Of a stretch of 47,590 nt of DNA, positions 1-8,576 are shown piece by piece. This stretch comes from Fibrobacteria bacterium (GTDB taxonomy: Bacteria > Fibrobacterota > Fibrobacteria > UBA11236 > JADFYW01). Position 1 is the first letter of the stretch. Each line of letters begins with the position of its first letter. Under the pieces are notes generated by a model. That model did not search any database and was not told the DNA's origin. It was given only the letters and a program-made list of their open reading frames with translations. The stretch covers positions 1 to 47,590 of the forward strand of contig JADFYW010000021.1 in NCBI GenBank assembly GCA_015232855.1. Reading direction: 5' to 3'. Both the position numbers and the translations under genes were made by a program.

Positions 1-1
1 G

Positions 2-2242
2 GGCCCAGATCCGGCAGATAATGCTCAGAACCAAGAAACAAATATTACTCTCGTTTGGGAAGGAGGAGACCCAAACGAAGGTGATGAAGTAAGTTATGAA
101 ATCTATCTGGATACCAGAGAACAGCCGGTAATTAAACTGGATTCAGTGGTGGGGAAAACAACGTTTCAAATTAGTGGTCTCCTTGAAGATACCCAATACT
201 TCTGGAGAATACTTGCTAAAGATGGTGAGTTGGTAACGGTAGGTCCCATCTGGAGTTTTAAAACCATGGCAGTACCTCGTATGGTTGCCTATTGGGATTT
301 AAATGAAGGAGATGGTAATATCATTCAGGATAAAACTGATGGCGAAAATACCGGCTATTTGCGTGGCAACTGGTCATGGAATACCGGGGTTTCTAATATG
401 GCATTACGATTTCATGGGTATTCGGAAAGTGATTATACCGAAGTTGCAGTACCGGTATCCAGAAACCTCCGGGTGAAAAGTTTTACGTTTGCTGCCTGGG
501 TATATTCCCGTGATGTTGAGAATGGTATGCCGCTTTTTGAAATGGCTAATCTATTTGGTGCTGAGCGTCTGCTTGGTGTTAGTTTGTGGTTGAATGTTAA
601 TAAAACTGAAAAGGCCGGTGGTGCACTCAGATTAAGTGTACCCTTTGCTGATACAACAGGAAGCAGAGTGTTGGCGACGGAGGATGGCGTATTGATTGCA
701 GATAGTAGTTGGCATCATGTTGCAGTTACTTTTGATGCAGAAACCGGAGATGCCTTCATCTATGTTAAAGGTGAGCGAAAAGCTGAAAAACAATTCGTTG
801 CTGGTTCGGCGTATACCAGTCTTGATACAATGTATATTGGTACACATCCGGCCATTGCTGGTTCAGACCCTCGGTACCTGGATGCTGATATGGATGAAAT
901 CAAGTTTTTTAATTATGCACTTAATGCTACGGCTATAGCATCCCTGTTCGATGAAAACAAAAATACACCGCCTCATATGCCATCACAACCTTCTCCGGAA
1001 CTCTCAGCTCAAAATCAGGAAACAGAAATTACTCTGTCCTGGACAGGTGGTGACGATGATGTTGGCGATATACTCTCTTATCATGTATATCTGGATAAAC
1101 AATCGCCCCCTGATGATGGTACTCTTCTGGAAACAAGTGCAACGAGTTTGTCTTTGCTTATAAACGGAGGTGAAACCTATTACTGGCGGGTTGAGGCTGA
1201 TGATGGTCGGGATCTTACTAAAGGTCCGATATGGTCTTTTACAACACGAAATCGCTTGCCATATGTTCCTAATAATCCGGTCCCTGCTATGAATGCACTT
1301 GATATTGATTCTACTATTACACTCCAATGGCAAGGAGGAGACCCCGATACGGGTGATGTGGTAACCTATGATGTTTTCCTGGGGCCTGTGGGTAAAAAAA
1401 TGTTGAATGTGGCATCTGATTTGGAAGTATCTTCTTTTAAACCCGATAACCTTCGGGGAGGACTTGATTATCAATGGCGCGTGATTTCCAGTGATGGAGA
1501 TACCCTGGCCAAGAGTGAAGTCTGGCAATTTCAGACAAAAGTACCTCGTGCTCTGGTGATGTACTGGAGGTGTAATGAAGGCGAAGGAACGAATATTGCA
1601 GATAGCTCGCTTTTTAATAATAGCGGTGTATTTCCGGAACCATACTGGTATGGGGGGGGAATCAGTGGAACTTTTTCTGGTGATTATTCTATTAAAATGG
1701 CTGGGGGATATGCTTATACGCCGGTATCTCGGAGTCTCCAGTTGAAAGGATTCACAGTAGCTTTTTGGCTATACAGCTATGGGCTTAATGAAAACAGCTT
1801 ATTTACCTATACAAACCAGGCCGACAGTGGCGGTAGCAATCAGCTTAGACAACCGGTAACGGGTATGAGTATTTGGTCGGATTCCGGGGCAGTGATACTT
1901 GATTTAGATAGTCATGGTGGTCTTGCTACCGGGAGATTAGCCAGTGAACAAGACATTATTCACACGGGTGCATGGTACCATATAGCGGTAAGTTATGATG
2001 AAAAAGACGGGAATGCCGTGATTTATGTAAATGGAGAACAAAAAATATCAAAACTCCTGAAAGCGGGTACTCCTGTTACCAACATGGATGTACTGTACAT
2101 CGGAAACGTACCCGGATACCGGATTACCACTGATCATTACCGTCTTGACGAGATCCGGATACTGAATTTTCCTTTGGGACTTGAGCAGGTACAGACCTTG
2201 TATAATCAGGGTGGAGTCTCGTTAACCGTTCGTGATGAGTAA
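2..2242 (+). CDS. Giant FN3/LamG surface protein, C-terminal part (5' end outside window)
   Basis: The reading frame is already open at base 2, so the start and any signal peptide lie outside the window; 746 codons are visible. Modules in order: end of an FN3-like repeat (bases 2-275, with W-x-GGDP and YFWRILAKDG-type motifs), a LamG/concanavalin-A-like domain (about 275-960, opening MVAYWDLNEGDG and closing with a DEIKFFNYALN-type strand), two FN3-like repeats (about 961-1255 and 1256-1540), and a second LamG domain (about 1541-2230). LamG and FN3 modules usually mediate carbohydrate or protein binding outside the cell. The order FN3-LamG-FN3-FN3-LamG equals the C-terminal half of the 1587-aa lipoprotein at 3238-8001, so this is very likely a third paralogue and probably also a lipoprotein. 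Ligand unknown. A run of eight G lies at 1652-1659. Confidence 0.9.
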   Translation, partial: GPDPADNAQNQETNITLVWEGGDPNEGDEVSYEIYLDTREQPVIKLDSVVGKTTFQISGLLEDTQYFWRILAKDGELVTVGPIWSFKTMAVPRMVAYWDLNEGDGNIIQDKTDGENTGYLRGNWSWNTGVSNMALRFHGYSESDYTEVAVPVSRNLRVKSFTFAAWVYSRDVENGMPLFEMANLFGAERLLGVSLWLNVNKTEKAGGALRLSVPFADTTGSRVLATEDGVLIADSSWHHVAVTFDAETGDAFIYVKGERKAEKQFVAGSAYTSLDTMYIGTHPAIAGSDPRYLDADMDEIKFFNYALNATAIASLFDENKNTPPHMPSQPSPELSAQNQETEITLSWTGGDDDVGDILSYHVYLDKQSPPDDGTLLETSATSLSLLINGGETYYWRVEADDGRDLTKGPIWSFTTRNRLPYVPNNPVPAMNALDIDSTITLQWQGGDPDTGDVVTYDVFLGPVGKKMLNVASDLEVSSFKPDNLRGGLDYQWRVISSDGDTLAKSEVWQFQTKVPRALVMYWRCNEGEGTNIADSSLFNNSGVFPEPYWYGGGISGTFSGDYSIKMAGGYAYTPVSRSLQLKGFTVAFWLYSYGLNENSLFTYTNQADSGGSNQLRQPVTGMSIWSDSGAVILDLDSHGGLATGRLASEQDIIHTGAWYHIAVSYDEKDGNAVIYVNGEQKISKLLKAGTPVTNMDVLYIGNVPGYRITTDHYRLDEIRILNFPLGLEQVQTLYNQGGVSLTVRDE

Positions 2243-2252
2243 AAACTGGAAA

Positions 2253-2396
2253 ATGTCAAAATTCTTTTCATTGATAAAAACTTGCATCGGGCGCGCTATA
2301 CCTTTGTACCGGGTGAGACGTATTTTTAACCGCTATGAACAGTATGTATACGAAAAAGTTGAACATGTCGCTTTTAACCGGTATATACGAAAATAA
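2253..2396 (+). CDS. Possible 47-aa basic small protein upstream of TIGR02147 gene
   Basis: An ATG-initiated 47-codon frame starts 10 bases after the stop of the preceding giant gene and stops 8 bases before the next TIGR02147 start. The product begins MSKFFSLIKTCIGRAIPLYR and is strongly basic (many K and R, spaced tyrosines), without a clear membrane segment. The ribosome-binding site is weak (TGGA at -7). No family is recognised. It fills nearly all of the 162-base gap, so it could be a genuine small protein, a leader ORF coupled to the regulator, or a chance frame. Confidence 0.35.
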   Translation: MSKFFSLIKTCIGRAIPLYRVRRIFNRYEQYVYEKVEHVAFNRYIRK

Positions 2397-2404
2397 GGCT
2401 TAAC

Positions 2405-3238
2405 GTGGATTTAAATATCTTTAACTACAATGATTACCGTGCCTTATTAAGGGATTTTTACAAGCGTAAAAAAAAGGAAAATCCAAAATTTTCTCATCGA
2501 TATATAGCAAAAAAGGTGGGGTTTACTTCTTCCAGCTTTTTTTCTCAAATAATTAAGGTCCAGAGTAATATATCAGACCGGCTTATTTTCCGTTTTGCAA
2601 AATTAATGAAACTCAACCGGCAGGAAACTGAATATTTTGAATTGCTGGTAAAATACAATCAGGCAAAAGGTCACGAAGAACAAAAATTTTTTTATGAAAA
2701 AATTTTAAGCTTTCATCAGCATTCTGCCCGTAAACTGGAGGCACGGCAATATGAACTCCTCAATAAGTGGTATTATATTGCAATCAGGCAAATAATTTCG
2801 ATATACCCTTTTCGTGGTGATTACAAAGAGCTCGCAAAAATGGTAGTGCCTGCTATAAGGCCTGAAGAAGCAAAAAAAGCAATTGAGTTACTAAAGGCTC
2901 TTAATCTTATTAGAAAAAATGCCCAAGGCTATTTTGAATGGTGTGAGCCAAGTATCACCACCGGTGAGCAGTCGAATGCGGTAGGCATACAGTCCTATCT
3001 TCTTGAAACACTCGATTTAGCTAAGGGAGCCCTCGACAGATTCCCGCTAACTGAGCGGAGCTTATCAACCCTTTCTCTTAGTGTTTCCGAAGAGGGACTT
3101 CAAACCGTAAAAGAAAAAATAAAACAATTCAGGAAAAGTTTGCTGGAATGTGCAGAAAATGACAGGGATGTGGACCGGGTCTGCCATCTCAATGTTCAAC
3201 TCTTCCCTATGTCCAGAGTAATATCCAGGAGGAAATAA
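2405..3238 (+). CDS. TIGR02147/DUF4423 family putative transcriptional regulator (copy 1)
   Basis: This 277-aa protein has the family hallmarks: the N-terminal NYNDYRALLRDFYKRKK segment, a helix-turn-helix-like region (about residues 27-75, RYIAKKVGFTSSSFFSQII), the central NKWYYIAIRQ motif, a winged-helix-like stretch where ELLKALNLIRKNAQGYFEW separates two helices, and the closing HLNVQLFPMS. Length equals that of the other three copies here. The start is GTG, chosen because the family begins just before the F-x-Y-x-DYR motif and AAGG lies 6 bases upstream. Function is not established experimentally as far as I know; the HTH-like fold suggests DNA binding. The stop codon overlaps the start of the 1587-aa lipoprotein by one base, so the two are translationally coupled and probably functionally linked. 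Confidence 0.9.
   Translation: MDLNIFNYNDYRALLRDFYKRKKKENPKFSHRYIAKKVGFTSSSFFSQIIKVQSNISDRLIFRFAKLMKLNRQETEYFELLVKYNQAKGHEEQKFFYEKILSFHQHSARKLEARQYELLNKWYYIAIRQIISIYPFRGDYKELAKMVVPAIRPEEAKKAIELLKALNLIRKNAQGYFEWCEPSITTGEQSNAVGIQSYLLETLDLAKGALDRFPLTERSLSTLSLSVSEEGLQTVKEKIKQFRKSLLECAENDRDVDRVCHLNVQLFPMSRVISRRK
3227..3232 (+). promoter_or_regulatory. Perfect Shine-Dalgarno AGGAGG inside the end of the regulator gene
   Basis: AGGAGG followed by a 5-base spacer (AAATA) precedes the ATG at 3238. It lies in the last codons of the TIGR02147 gene, whose TAA shares its final A with the lipoprotein ATG. This fixes the lipoprotein start and implies translational coupling. Confidence 0.85.
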
Positions 3239-6200
3239 TGTATCGTATCCGCATGTTACTTGCTCTAATGATTGCCTGCTGGTTTGGTGGTTGTTTTTTT
3301 ACAGGTGAAGATGAGAAAGTCGCTGGTGATGGTGGTGGTACTGAAGTTGTCGGTGTCATTTATCAGGAAGACGGAATTACACCGGCTCGGGGGGCTATTG
3401 TTGAAGTACGTCAGGCAGGGGAAAACCCTCTTTCTGTTGCTCTCGCAAAGAATACATCCAGTCAGTTTTTGGTCGCAAGTTACACCACCGAGCGTGATGG
3501 TAAGTTTGTTTTTCGTGATCTTGAACCGGGGTTCTACAATATCAAATCTTCTTTGTTTATTGATACCGGGACATCCCTTGTGCATTTGTTTTATAAAGTT
3601 AATTTGGAAGAACAAAAACTTGATTTGGGCAGGGGTCAGCTCCAGTCTCCGGGAATTATATATCTTGAAATTGTTGCTGGAGGTATGCCTCAGCCAGGGG
3701 TTCAATGTTATATACCCGGTGTTACTTCAACTACGAAGACTGATGTGTTTGGTCGGTGTAGTCTGCAAAATGTGCCTCCGGGACATTTTGACGTAAGGGC
3801 AGAGCAGAATGGTTTTCTGCCCGGGACACTGACAAATGTCACGGTTCAATCTGATAGCTTAACTAAAGTGAGTCCGTTAGCCTTGCGGTTTGATCCGGTT
3901 TATCCTCCACCTGCTCCCACGGGTCTTGTAGCCAGAGCAAATCGGCAAAAAGGGCTGGTCACTCTCAGCTGGAACAGAGTGGAACTCTCAGACCTCAAAG
4001 GGTATAGAGTATATCGTAAAGACAGTGCATCCAGTCTTTTGGATTTGCAGAGTGATGGCATAATCACTGATAGTTTCTTTGTAGATTCGGTGTATACTGA
4101 TACTTACGATAGGCAGCCAAGGCTTTTTGGTTATAAGGTGACTGTGGTTGATTCAAGTGATGAGAGTAGTTTGTTTTCAGCAGTTTTTACGTTACGGGTT
4201 TTGCCTCCAAATATTCCAGCGTCCCCTTCTCCTTCTGATAAGATGGAAAACGTACCTTTAGCTCCCGTACTGGCATGGTCAGAAGTGGTGGCCGACGGAG
4301 GAAATGCCGGCCTCAAAGTTGTGTATGATGTATATCTGGATACCATACTGAATCCGGAAAAATTATTGACACAGGGGCAGTCCCGAAATTGGATCCCGCT
4401 TTCTTTTCAGTTGAATAACACCAAATATTTCTGGAAGGTGGTGGCACGATTTGGTAATTCAGAAATAAGGGGTCCGGTCTGGAATTTTAGTACCGGGGGT
4501 TCACCGGTTGATAATGCACTTCCCATTACGCCTGCTGTTGTGCAACCTGAACATAATGCGCTTAACCAGAATGCAGTCAGCGTATTACTTCAATGGCAGG
4601 GGGGGGATGTTGATATTGGGGATCAGGTAAAATATGATGTATATCTCTCTACAGACAGTAATCCTGGTAACCGGGTTGGGGTTAATCTTTCCAGGACTTT
4701 TCTGGAAATTTCCGGGTTAGAGAATGGTGTTAATTATTATTGGAAAGTTGTGGCTTCAGATGGCAAAGCAACTGTTGAGGGTCCTGTTTGGAAATTCACG
4801 ACCAGAGCGATTGATGGACAGAATAAAAGTCCGGATAAGCCATCCGAACCATATCCTCTATCCGGTTCACAGGGTATGGGGTTGTCTGTTCACCTGGCAT
4901 GGACAGGAAGTGACCCTGATAATGATAAGCTTAGTTATGAAATTCGCCTTTCCGGTGACCAGCAGTTCTCCGACTCAAAGAAGGTTGCTTCCGGAATTTC
5001 ATCCACTTTTTTTGAACTTACGGGCCTTGACGCAGATGCGATGTATTATTGGCAAGTAATAAGTTCCGATGGCGAAGCAGCTGCAAAAAGCGATATTTGG
5101 AATTTTCGGACACGGCAGGCTGAAGATGATAATCAGGCTCCTCATATCCCATCTACACCGACACCCGTGTCTGGGGTACCTAACCAGGAACTTTCTGTGT
5201 TGTTGTCATGGAGTGGAGGTGATAGTGACAGTGATATGGTGAGTTATAACTTATTATTCGGGAAAGAAAATCCTCCTCTATCTGTTATCAAGAGTAATCA
5301 GTTTACCACCCTTTATAAAGTATCCGCATTACAACCGGCTACGACCTATTTCTGGCAGATTATTGCGTCAGACGGAATGTCCCGTTCTTTGGGGCCTGTT
5401 TGGTCTTTTCATACAAAAGACAAGGATAGTTTGAATATACCACCGCTCCGACCCGAAAATGTAGCGCCGGTGTCTGGTGCCTCTGCTCAGAATTCTGCTT
5501 TAACCCTCAGTTGGTCGGGAGGTGATCCTGATGTGCTTGATGAAGTACGGTATGATGTTCGACTTGGGGTTAGTAATCCACCTCTGGTTTCTCTGGCAAA
5601 CGAGCAGAAAGAAAGTAGTCTTGATGTAAATGGCCTGGCATTGGGGGTTACTTATTATTGGCAGGTATTAGCATCAGATGGGAAAGATGTAGTAAGCAGT
5701 GAGGTATGGTCTTTTAGCGTAAAAGAGCCGGCTATTGCAAATTTGCCACCGGACGTACCGTCATCTCCTTCTCCCATTGATAAGTCTCTAAATGTTACCA
5801 ACAATTTAACATTGCAGTGGCAAGGAAAGGACACCAATGCTGGTGATCTGGTAGTTTATGAAATTTATCTTGATACGGTGAATCCACCGGTTTTTCTGTG
5901 GGATACGGTTAAGCAACGTTCTACGTATTCGCTGGAATCCCTTGAAGAAAATATGACCTATTACTGGCGGATAATTGCACGGGATCAACAATACGCAACT
6001 TCAGGGGCTGTCTGGCAGTTTACTACTCGTTTTGAGCCCAAAATGGTTGCGTACTGGGATTGTGATGATGGCGAAACGGATCCTAAGGTGGATACGTTGT
6101 CAGATGGGTCCGGATATAACAATATTGGTCGGATAAGCGGGGATAATTGGATGTGGTATACTGGTAAGCTTAAAAAAAGTATAAAGTTTCTGGGTGATAA

Positions 6201-8001
6201 GACTCAAAAAACGATTATTTCTCTTCCGGTTTCAAGGTCGTTAACTATGGAAAGTTTTTCAATTTCAATGTGGCTGAAAGATTGGACCGGGCAACCGGCG
6301 CCATTACTCATGTATACAGGTAAAGATAATGATGGAAACAAAACGAGTGGCCTGCAGCTTTGGTTAAACAGGGATATTGATGATAAAGCAGTTTCAGGGT
6401 CCTTATATATGGATGTGGGTCGGTCGGTAAATGGCGAACCACGTGTAATAGGGGTATCGCAAATTTTAACGGCGGATTTCAACCATCTTATGTTTACCTA
6501 TAACAGTGCAACAGGCATGGCAGAAATATTTGTAAATGGGAAAAGTAAGGTCAAACAGGAATTGGCTGCTGAAGGTGCTGCAACCAACCTTGACACCATC
6601 TATATGGGTACACGTCCCGAATACCTGCCGGCTCTTTTTGCAGAATCAAATTTACATGCTGCCATGGATGAACTCAAAATTTTTAATTATTCCATTGATG
6701 CGGAAGAGGTTAATAAACTTTATAACTTCTATGAACAAAACGCAAATAAAGCACCCGATAAACCTTCCTCGCCGACGCCTTCTGATGAGGCCGGTGGCGT
6801 GCAAACAGAACTAACACTTTCCTGGGAAGGTGGGGACCCGGATAATGATGCAGTAAGTTACGAAATTAAACTTGATACGGTAAATCCTCCCGAGCAATAT
6901 TTGACTACGGTAAATGTGAAAACCTATTCTCTGAATGAATTAAAGGGTAATACGACATATTATTGGAGGATTAAAGCCAGAGATGCTTCGGAATATACCT
7001 GGGGGCCAGTTTGGAAGTTTACCACGGCCAACAGGGCTCCCGATCTTCCCCATACCCCTTTTCCCACAACAAATTCTGTGGATGTTGATACTTCGATAAC
7101 GTTGTCCTGGGCTGGGGGAGATATGGATAGTGATGGGCTGAGCTACCATGTATTTCTTGCAGCCAGTGAGGAAATGTTTACCGAAGTACAAACTACTGAG
7201 CAGACAAGTTGTCTTATTAGTAATTTGCGGGAAAATACACACTATAGCTGGCGTATCGTGTCTGATGATGGGAGTGTGGAAACTACCGGACCTTTGTGGC
7301 ATTTTACAACACGAACGTACCCAAAACGAGTTGCCTATTATGCTTTTGAAAGGCCTGAAAATGTAATGGATACCACCAGGGTGCTCTATGATAGTTCTGG
7401 TTTGGGTAATCATGGGGTCTTTGAAAAGGCCAATTGGGTTCCCGGTAAAAACGGCTCGGCTATGAAATTTACCGGCCTGGAAAAGGTAACGGTCCCTATA
7501 AATGACCCTAGTTTACAATTACAGAGTTTTTCGGTTGCAGCCTGGATACGGCCTGAAAATCCTGCTATGTATCTTCCTATTATTTATGGAGCAAATAAAG
7601 AAGGGAAAAATGATCATGGCTCTCATATTGTCCTGAATTATCAGGGAGGGAATAAATTGTTGGCAAACAACCTTTACGTTAACCTCACAGCTCTAGGGGG
7701 GGTAAACAGATATATGTCTACTCAGCAAAATACTTTGCCCGGGGGACAATGGAGTCATATAGCGGTGACCTTTGATATAGAATCCGGAGAAGTGAAAATG
7801 TATATAAACGGGGAATTGGAGCAATCAGGTGTAGTTTCGAAGGAAAGACCAAATTTTCTAAGCAGTTTCTGCCTGGGCTGGTTGCCTGAAGGTGCAAGTA
7901 GTGTTGCGGAAACAAATTTTATTGGGCTGATGGATGAGTTTATGATTTTCAATTATGCTATTTCCGAGGAAGCAGTTAAAAATTATTTCGGTATTGATTA
8001 A
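3238..8001 (+). CDS. Giant modular surface lipoprotein (1587 aa): CpdR-like, FN3 and LamG domains
   Basis: The protein opens with a signal peptide and lipobox (CWFGGC, Cys at residue 19), then a short acidic/glycine tether. Approximate modules: two carboxypeptidase-regulatory-like beta-sandwiches (37-130 and 140-215), a canonical FN3 (225-320), six tandem FN3-like repeats of about 100 aa (starting near 322, 426, 529, 632, 733, 835), LamG 1 (934-1165), two FN3-like repeats (1170, 1264) and LamG 2 (1361-1587). Each FN3-like unit carries W-x-GGDxD, a Y-x-(V/I)-YLDT-type strand and YYWR/KV-x-A-x-DG. Such proteins are presumably lipid-anchored in the outer membrane and bind polysaccharide or host/prey surfaces; the ligand is unknown. 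Expression is coupled to the upstream TIGR02147 gene. Its domain order matches the 2012-aa lipoprotein at 31389-37427. Confidence 0.93.
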   Translation: MYRIRMLLALMIACWFGGCFFTGEDEKVAGDGGGTEVVGVIYQEDGITPARGAIVEVRQAGENPLSVALAKNTSSQFLVASYTTERDGKFVFRDLEPGFYNIKSSLFIDTGTSLVHLFYKVNLEEQKLDLGRGQLQSPGIIYLEIVAGGMPQPGVQCYIPGVTSTTKTDVFGRCSLQNVPPGHFDVRAEQNGFLPGTLTNVTVQSDSLTKVSPLALRFDPVYPPPAPTGLVARANRQKGLVTLSWNRVELSDLKGYRVYRKDSASSLLDLQSDGIITDSFFVDSVYTDTYDRQPRLFGYKVTVVDSSDESSLFSAVFTLRVLPPNIPASPSPSDKMENVPLAPVLAWSEVVADGGNAGLKVVYDVYLDTILNPEKLLTQGQSRNWIPLSFQLNNTKYFWKVVARFGNSEIRGPVWNFSTGGSPVDNALPITPAVVQPEHNALNQNAVSVLLQWQGGDVDIGDQVKYDVYLSTDSNPGNRVGVNLSRTFLEISGLENGVNYYWKVVASDGKATVEGPVWKFTTRAIDGQNKSPDKPSEPYPLSGSQGMGLSVHLAWTGSDPDNDKLSYEIRLSGDQQFSDSKKVASGISSTFFELTGLDADAMYYWQVISSDGEAAAKSDIWNFRTRQAEDDNQAPHIPSTPTPVSGVPNQELSVLLSWSGGDSDSDMVSYNLLFGKENPPLSVIKSNQFTTLYKVSALQPATTYFWQIIASDGMSRSLGPVWSFHTKDKDSLNIPPLRPENVAPVSGASAQNSALTLSWSGGDPDVLDEVRYDVRLGVSNPPLVSLANEQKESSLDVNGLALGVTYYWQVLASDGKDVVSSEVWSFSVKEPAIANLPPDVPSSPSPIDKSLNVTNNLTLQWQGKDTNAGDLVVYEIYLDTVNPPVFLWDTVKQRSTYSLESLEENMTYYWRIIARDQQYATSGAVWQFTTRFEPKMVAYWDCDDGETDPKVDTLSDGSGYNNIGRISGDNWMWYTGKLKKSIKFLGDKTQKTIISLPVSRSLTMESFSISMWLKDWTGQPAPLLMYTGKDNDGNKTSGLQLWLNRDIDDKAVSGSLYMDVGRSVNGEPRVIGVSQILTADFNHLMFTYNSATGMAEIFVNGKSKVKQELAAEGAATNLDTIYMGTRPEYLPALFAESNLHAAMDELKIFNYSIDAEEVNKLYNFYEQNANKAPDKPSSPTPSDEAGGVQTELTLSWEGGDPDNDAVSYEIKLDTVNPPEQYLTTVNVKTYSLNELKGNTTYYWRIKARDASEYTWGPVWKFTTANRAPDLPHTPFPTTNSVDVDTSITLSWAGGDMDSDGLSYHVFLAASEEMFTEVQTTEQTSCLISNLRENTHYSWRIVSDDGSVETTGPLWHFTTRTYPKRVAYYAFERPENVMDTTRVLYDSSGLGNHGVFEKANWVPGKNGSAMKFTGLEKVTVPINDPSLQLQSFSVAAWIRPENPAMYLPIIYGANKEGKNDHGSHIVLNYQGGNKLLANNLYVNLTALGGVNRYMSTQQNTLPGGQWSHIAVTFDIESGEVKMYINGELEQSGVVSKERPNFLSSFCLGWLPEGASSVAETNFIGLMDEFMIFNYAISEEAVKNYFGID
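4201..6036 (+). repeat. Six tandem FN3-like coding repeats (~300 nt each)
   Basis: Repeat units start near 4201, 4513, 4823, 5132, 5435 and 5740. Each begins with a proline-rich linker (for example NQAPHIPSTPTP), contains W-x-GGD or a close variant, and ends YYW-x-V-x-(A/S)-(S/R)-DG...W-x-F-x-T. They are diverged at the nucleotide level, so this is old duplication rather than a fresh tandem expansion. Confidence 0.85.
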
Positions 8002-8008
8002 TTTGTGG

Positions 8009-8026
8009 TTCCTAAAATTTTAGGAA
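8009..8026. promoter_or_regulatory. Perfect 18-bp palindrome downstream of the 1587-aa lipoprotein gene
   Basis: TTCCTAAAATTTTAGGAA is a perfect palindrome beginning 8 bases after the lipoprotein stop. With no loop and no following T-run it is a poor terminator, so a dimeric protein-binding site for the next transcription unit is the better guess. A second small hairpin with arms GCTTCC/GGAAGC lies at 8102-8118. Chance occurrence in AT-rich DNA cannot be excluded. Confidence 0.35.
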
Positions 8027-8133
8027 GTGGTTAATATTTCTACAATCTGTTGCTAAATATAAAGTTATAATGACTTTTGTATGGGTTGTTTTGAGATATT
8101 TGCTTCCTTTCGGGAAGCGAAATGCTTTAAAAT

Positions 8134-8451
8134 GTGTGGAAAATAATACCTGTTTGTGTTATAATAGTATCATTAGTAGTGGTTTCTACTTGCGTTATCA
8201 AAATTGTTTTCATGCATTTAAGTATGGCTGTATCAGAGGTTGAAAAGTTGCAAGAAATGACAAACCGGTGTCGGCTAAAAGTCGAAATATTGGCAAATAA
8301 AAATCCCCATAGCCAAAATACGAGCAGTGAGTTGTCAGAGGCAAGTGATAAGCATTGTGAATATGTGGACATGTCCATGTGGTCTCTTAGAACTCTTATG
8401 CAAAGTGGTTCATTAAATGATATAGAACTTCCATTTACGCTTAAAAAATAA
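8134..8451 (+). CDS. Hypothetical 105-aa single-pass membrane protein
   Basis: The frame opens with GTG, the first possible start after an in-frame TAA at 8128-8130. Residues 4-25 are strongly hydrophobic (IIPVCVIIVSLVVVSTCVI), giving one N-terminal membrane anchor or uncleaved signal, followed by a helix with coiled-coil character (SEVEKLQEMTNRCRLKVEIL) and a polar tail. No Shine-Dalgarno is evident. A minus-strand frame covers almost the same bases, but the membrane-plus-coil logic favours the plus strand. It sits between the lipoprotein at 3238-8001 and the second TIGR02147 gene. No family recognised; function unknown. Confidence 0.5.
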   Translation: MWKIIPVCVIIVSLVVVSTCVIKIVFMHLSMAVSEVEKLQEMTNRCRLKVEILANKNPHSQNTSSELSEASDKHCEYVDMSMWSLRTLMQSGSLNDIELPFTLKK

Positions 8452-8481
8452 GAATTGTACATAAAAAGGAAGAATTACAAG

Positions 8482-8574
8482 ATGTCAGATCCGAGTGTAT
8501 CAATAAAAAATGAATCGGTATTGTGTTTCGGCCCACAAAACCGGGATAATGGGTCTGGCCTGTTCAGGGTATAA
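8482..8574 (+). CDS. Possible 30-aa leader ORF before TIGR02147 copy 2
   Basis: An ATG with AGGA about 11 bases upstream opens a 30-codon frame beginning MSDPSVSIKNESV and ending two bases before the regulator ATG at 8577. Its last codons contain the regulator's likely ribosome-binding site (CAGGG). The first TIGR02147 gene here is also preceded by a short frame ending a few bases upstream. Too short to judge by composition; it may be a coupled leader or chance. Confidence 0.3.
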   Translation: MSDPSVSIKNESVLCFGPQNRDNGSGLFRV

Positions 8575-8576
8575 TT

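Noticed and set aside
1004..1528. Minus-strand 174-codon ORF inside the first giant gene
   Set aside because: Shadow of the FN3 coding frame; repeated shadow ORFs occur opposite the same motif in the other giant genes.
8127..8462. Minus-strand 111-codon ORF opposite the 105-aa membrane protein
   Set aside because: Runs against all neighbours, has no ribosome site, and its composition is less protein-like than the plus-strand frame.
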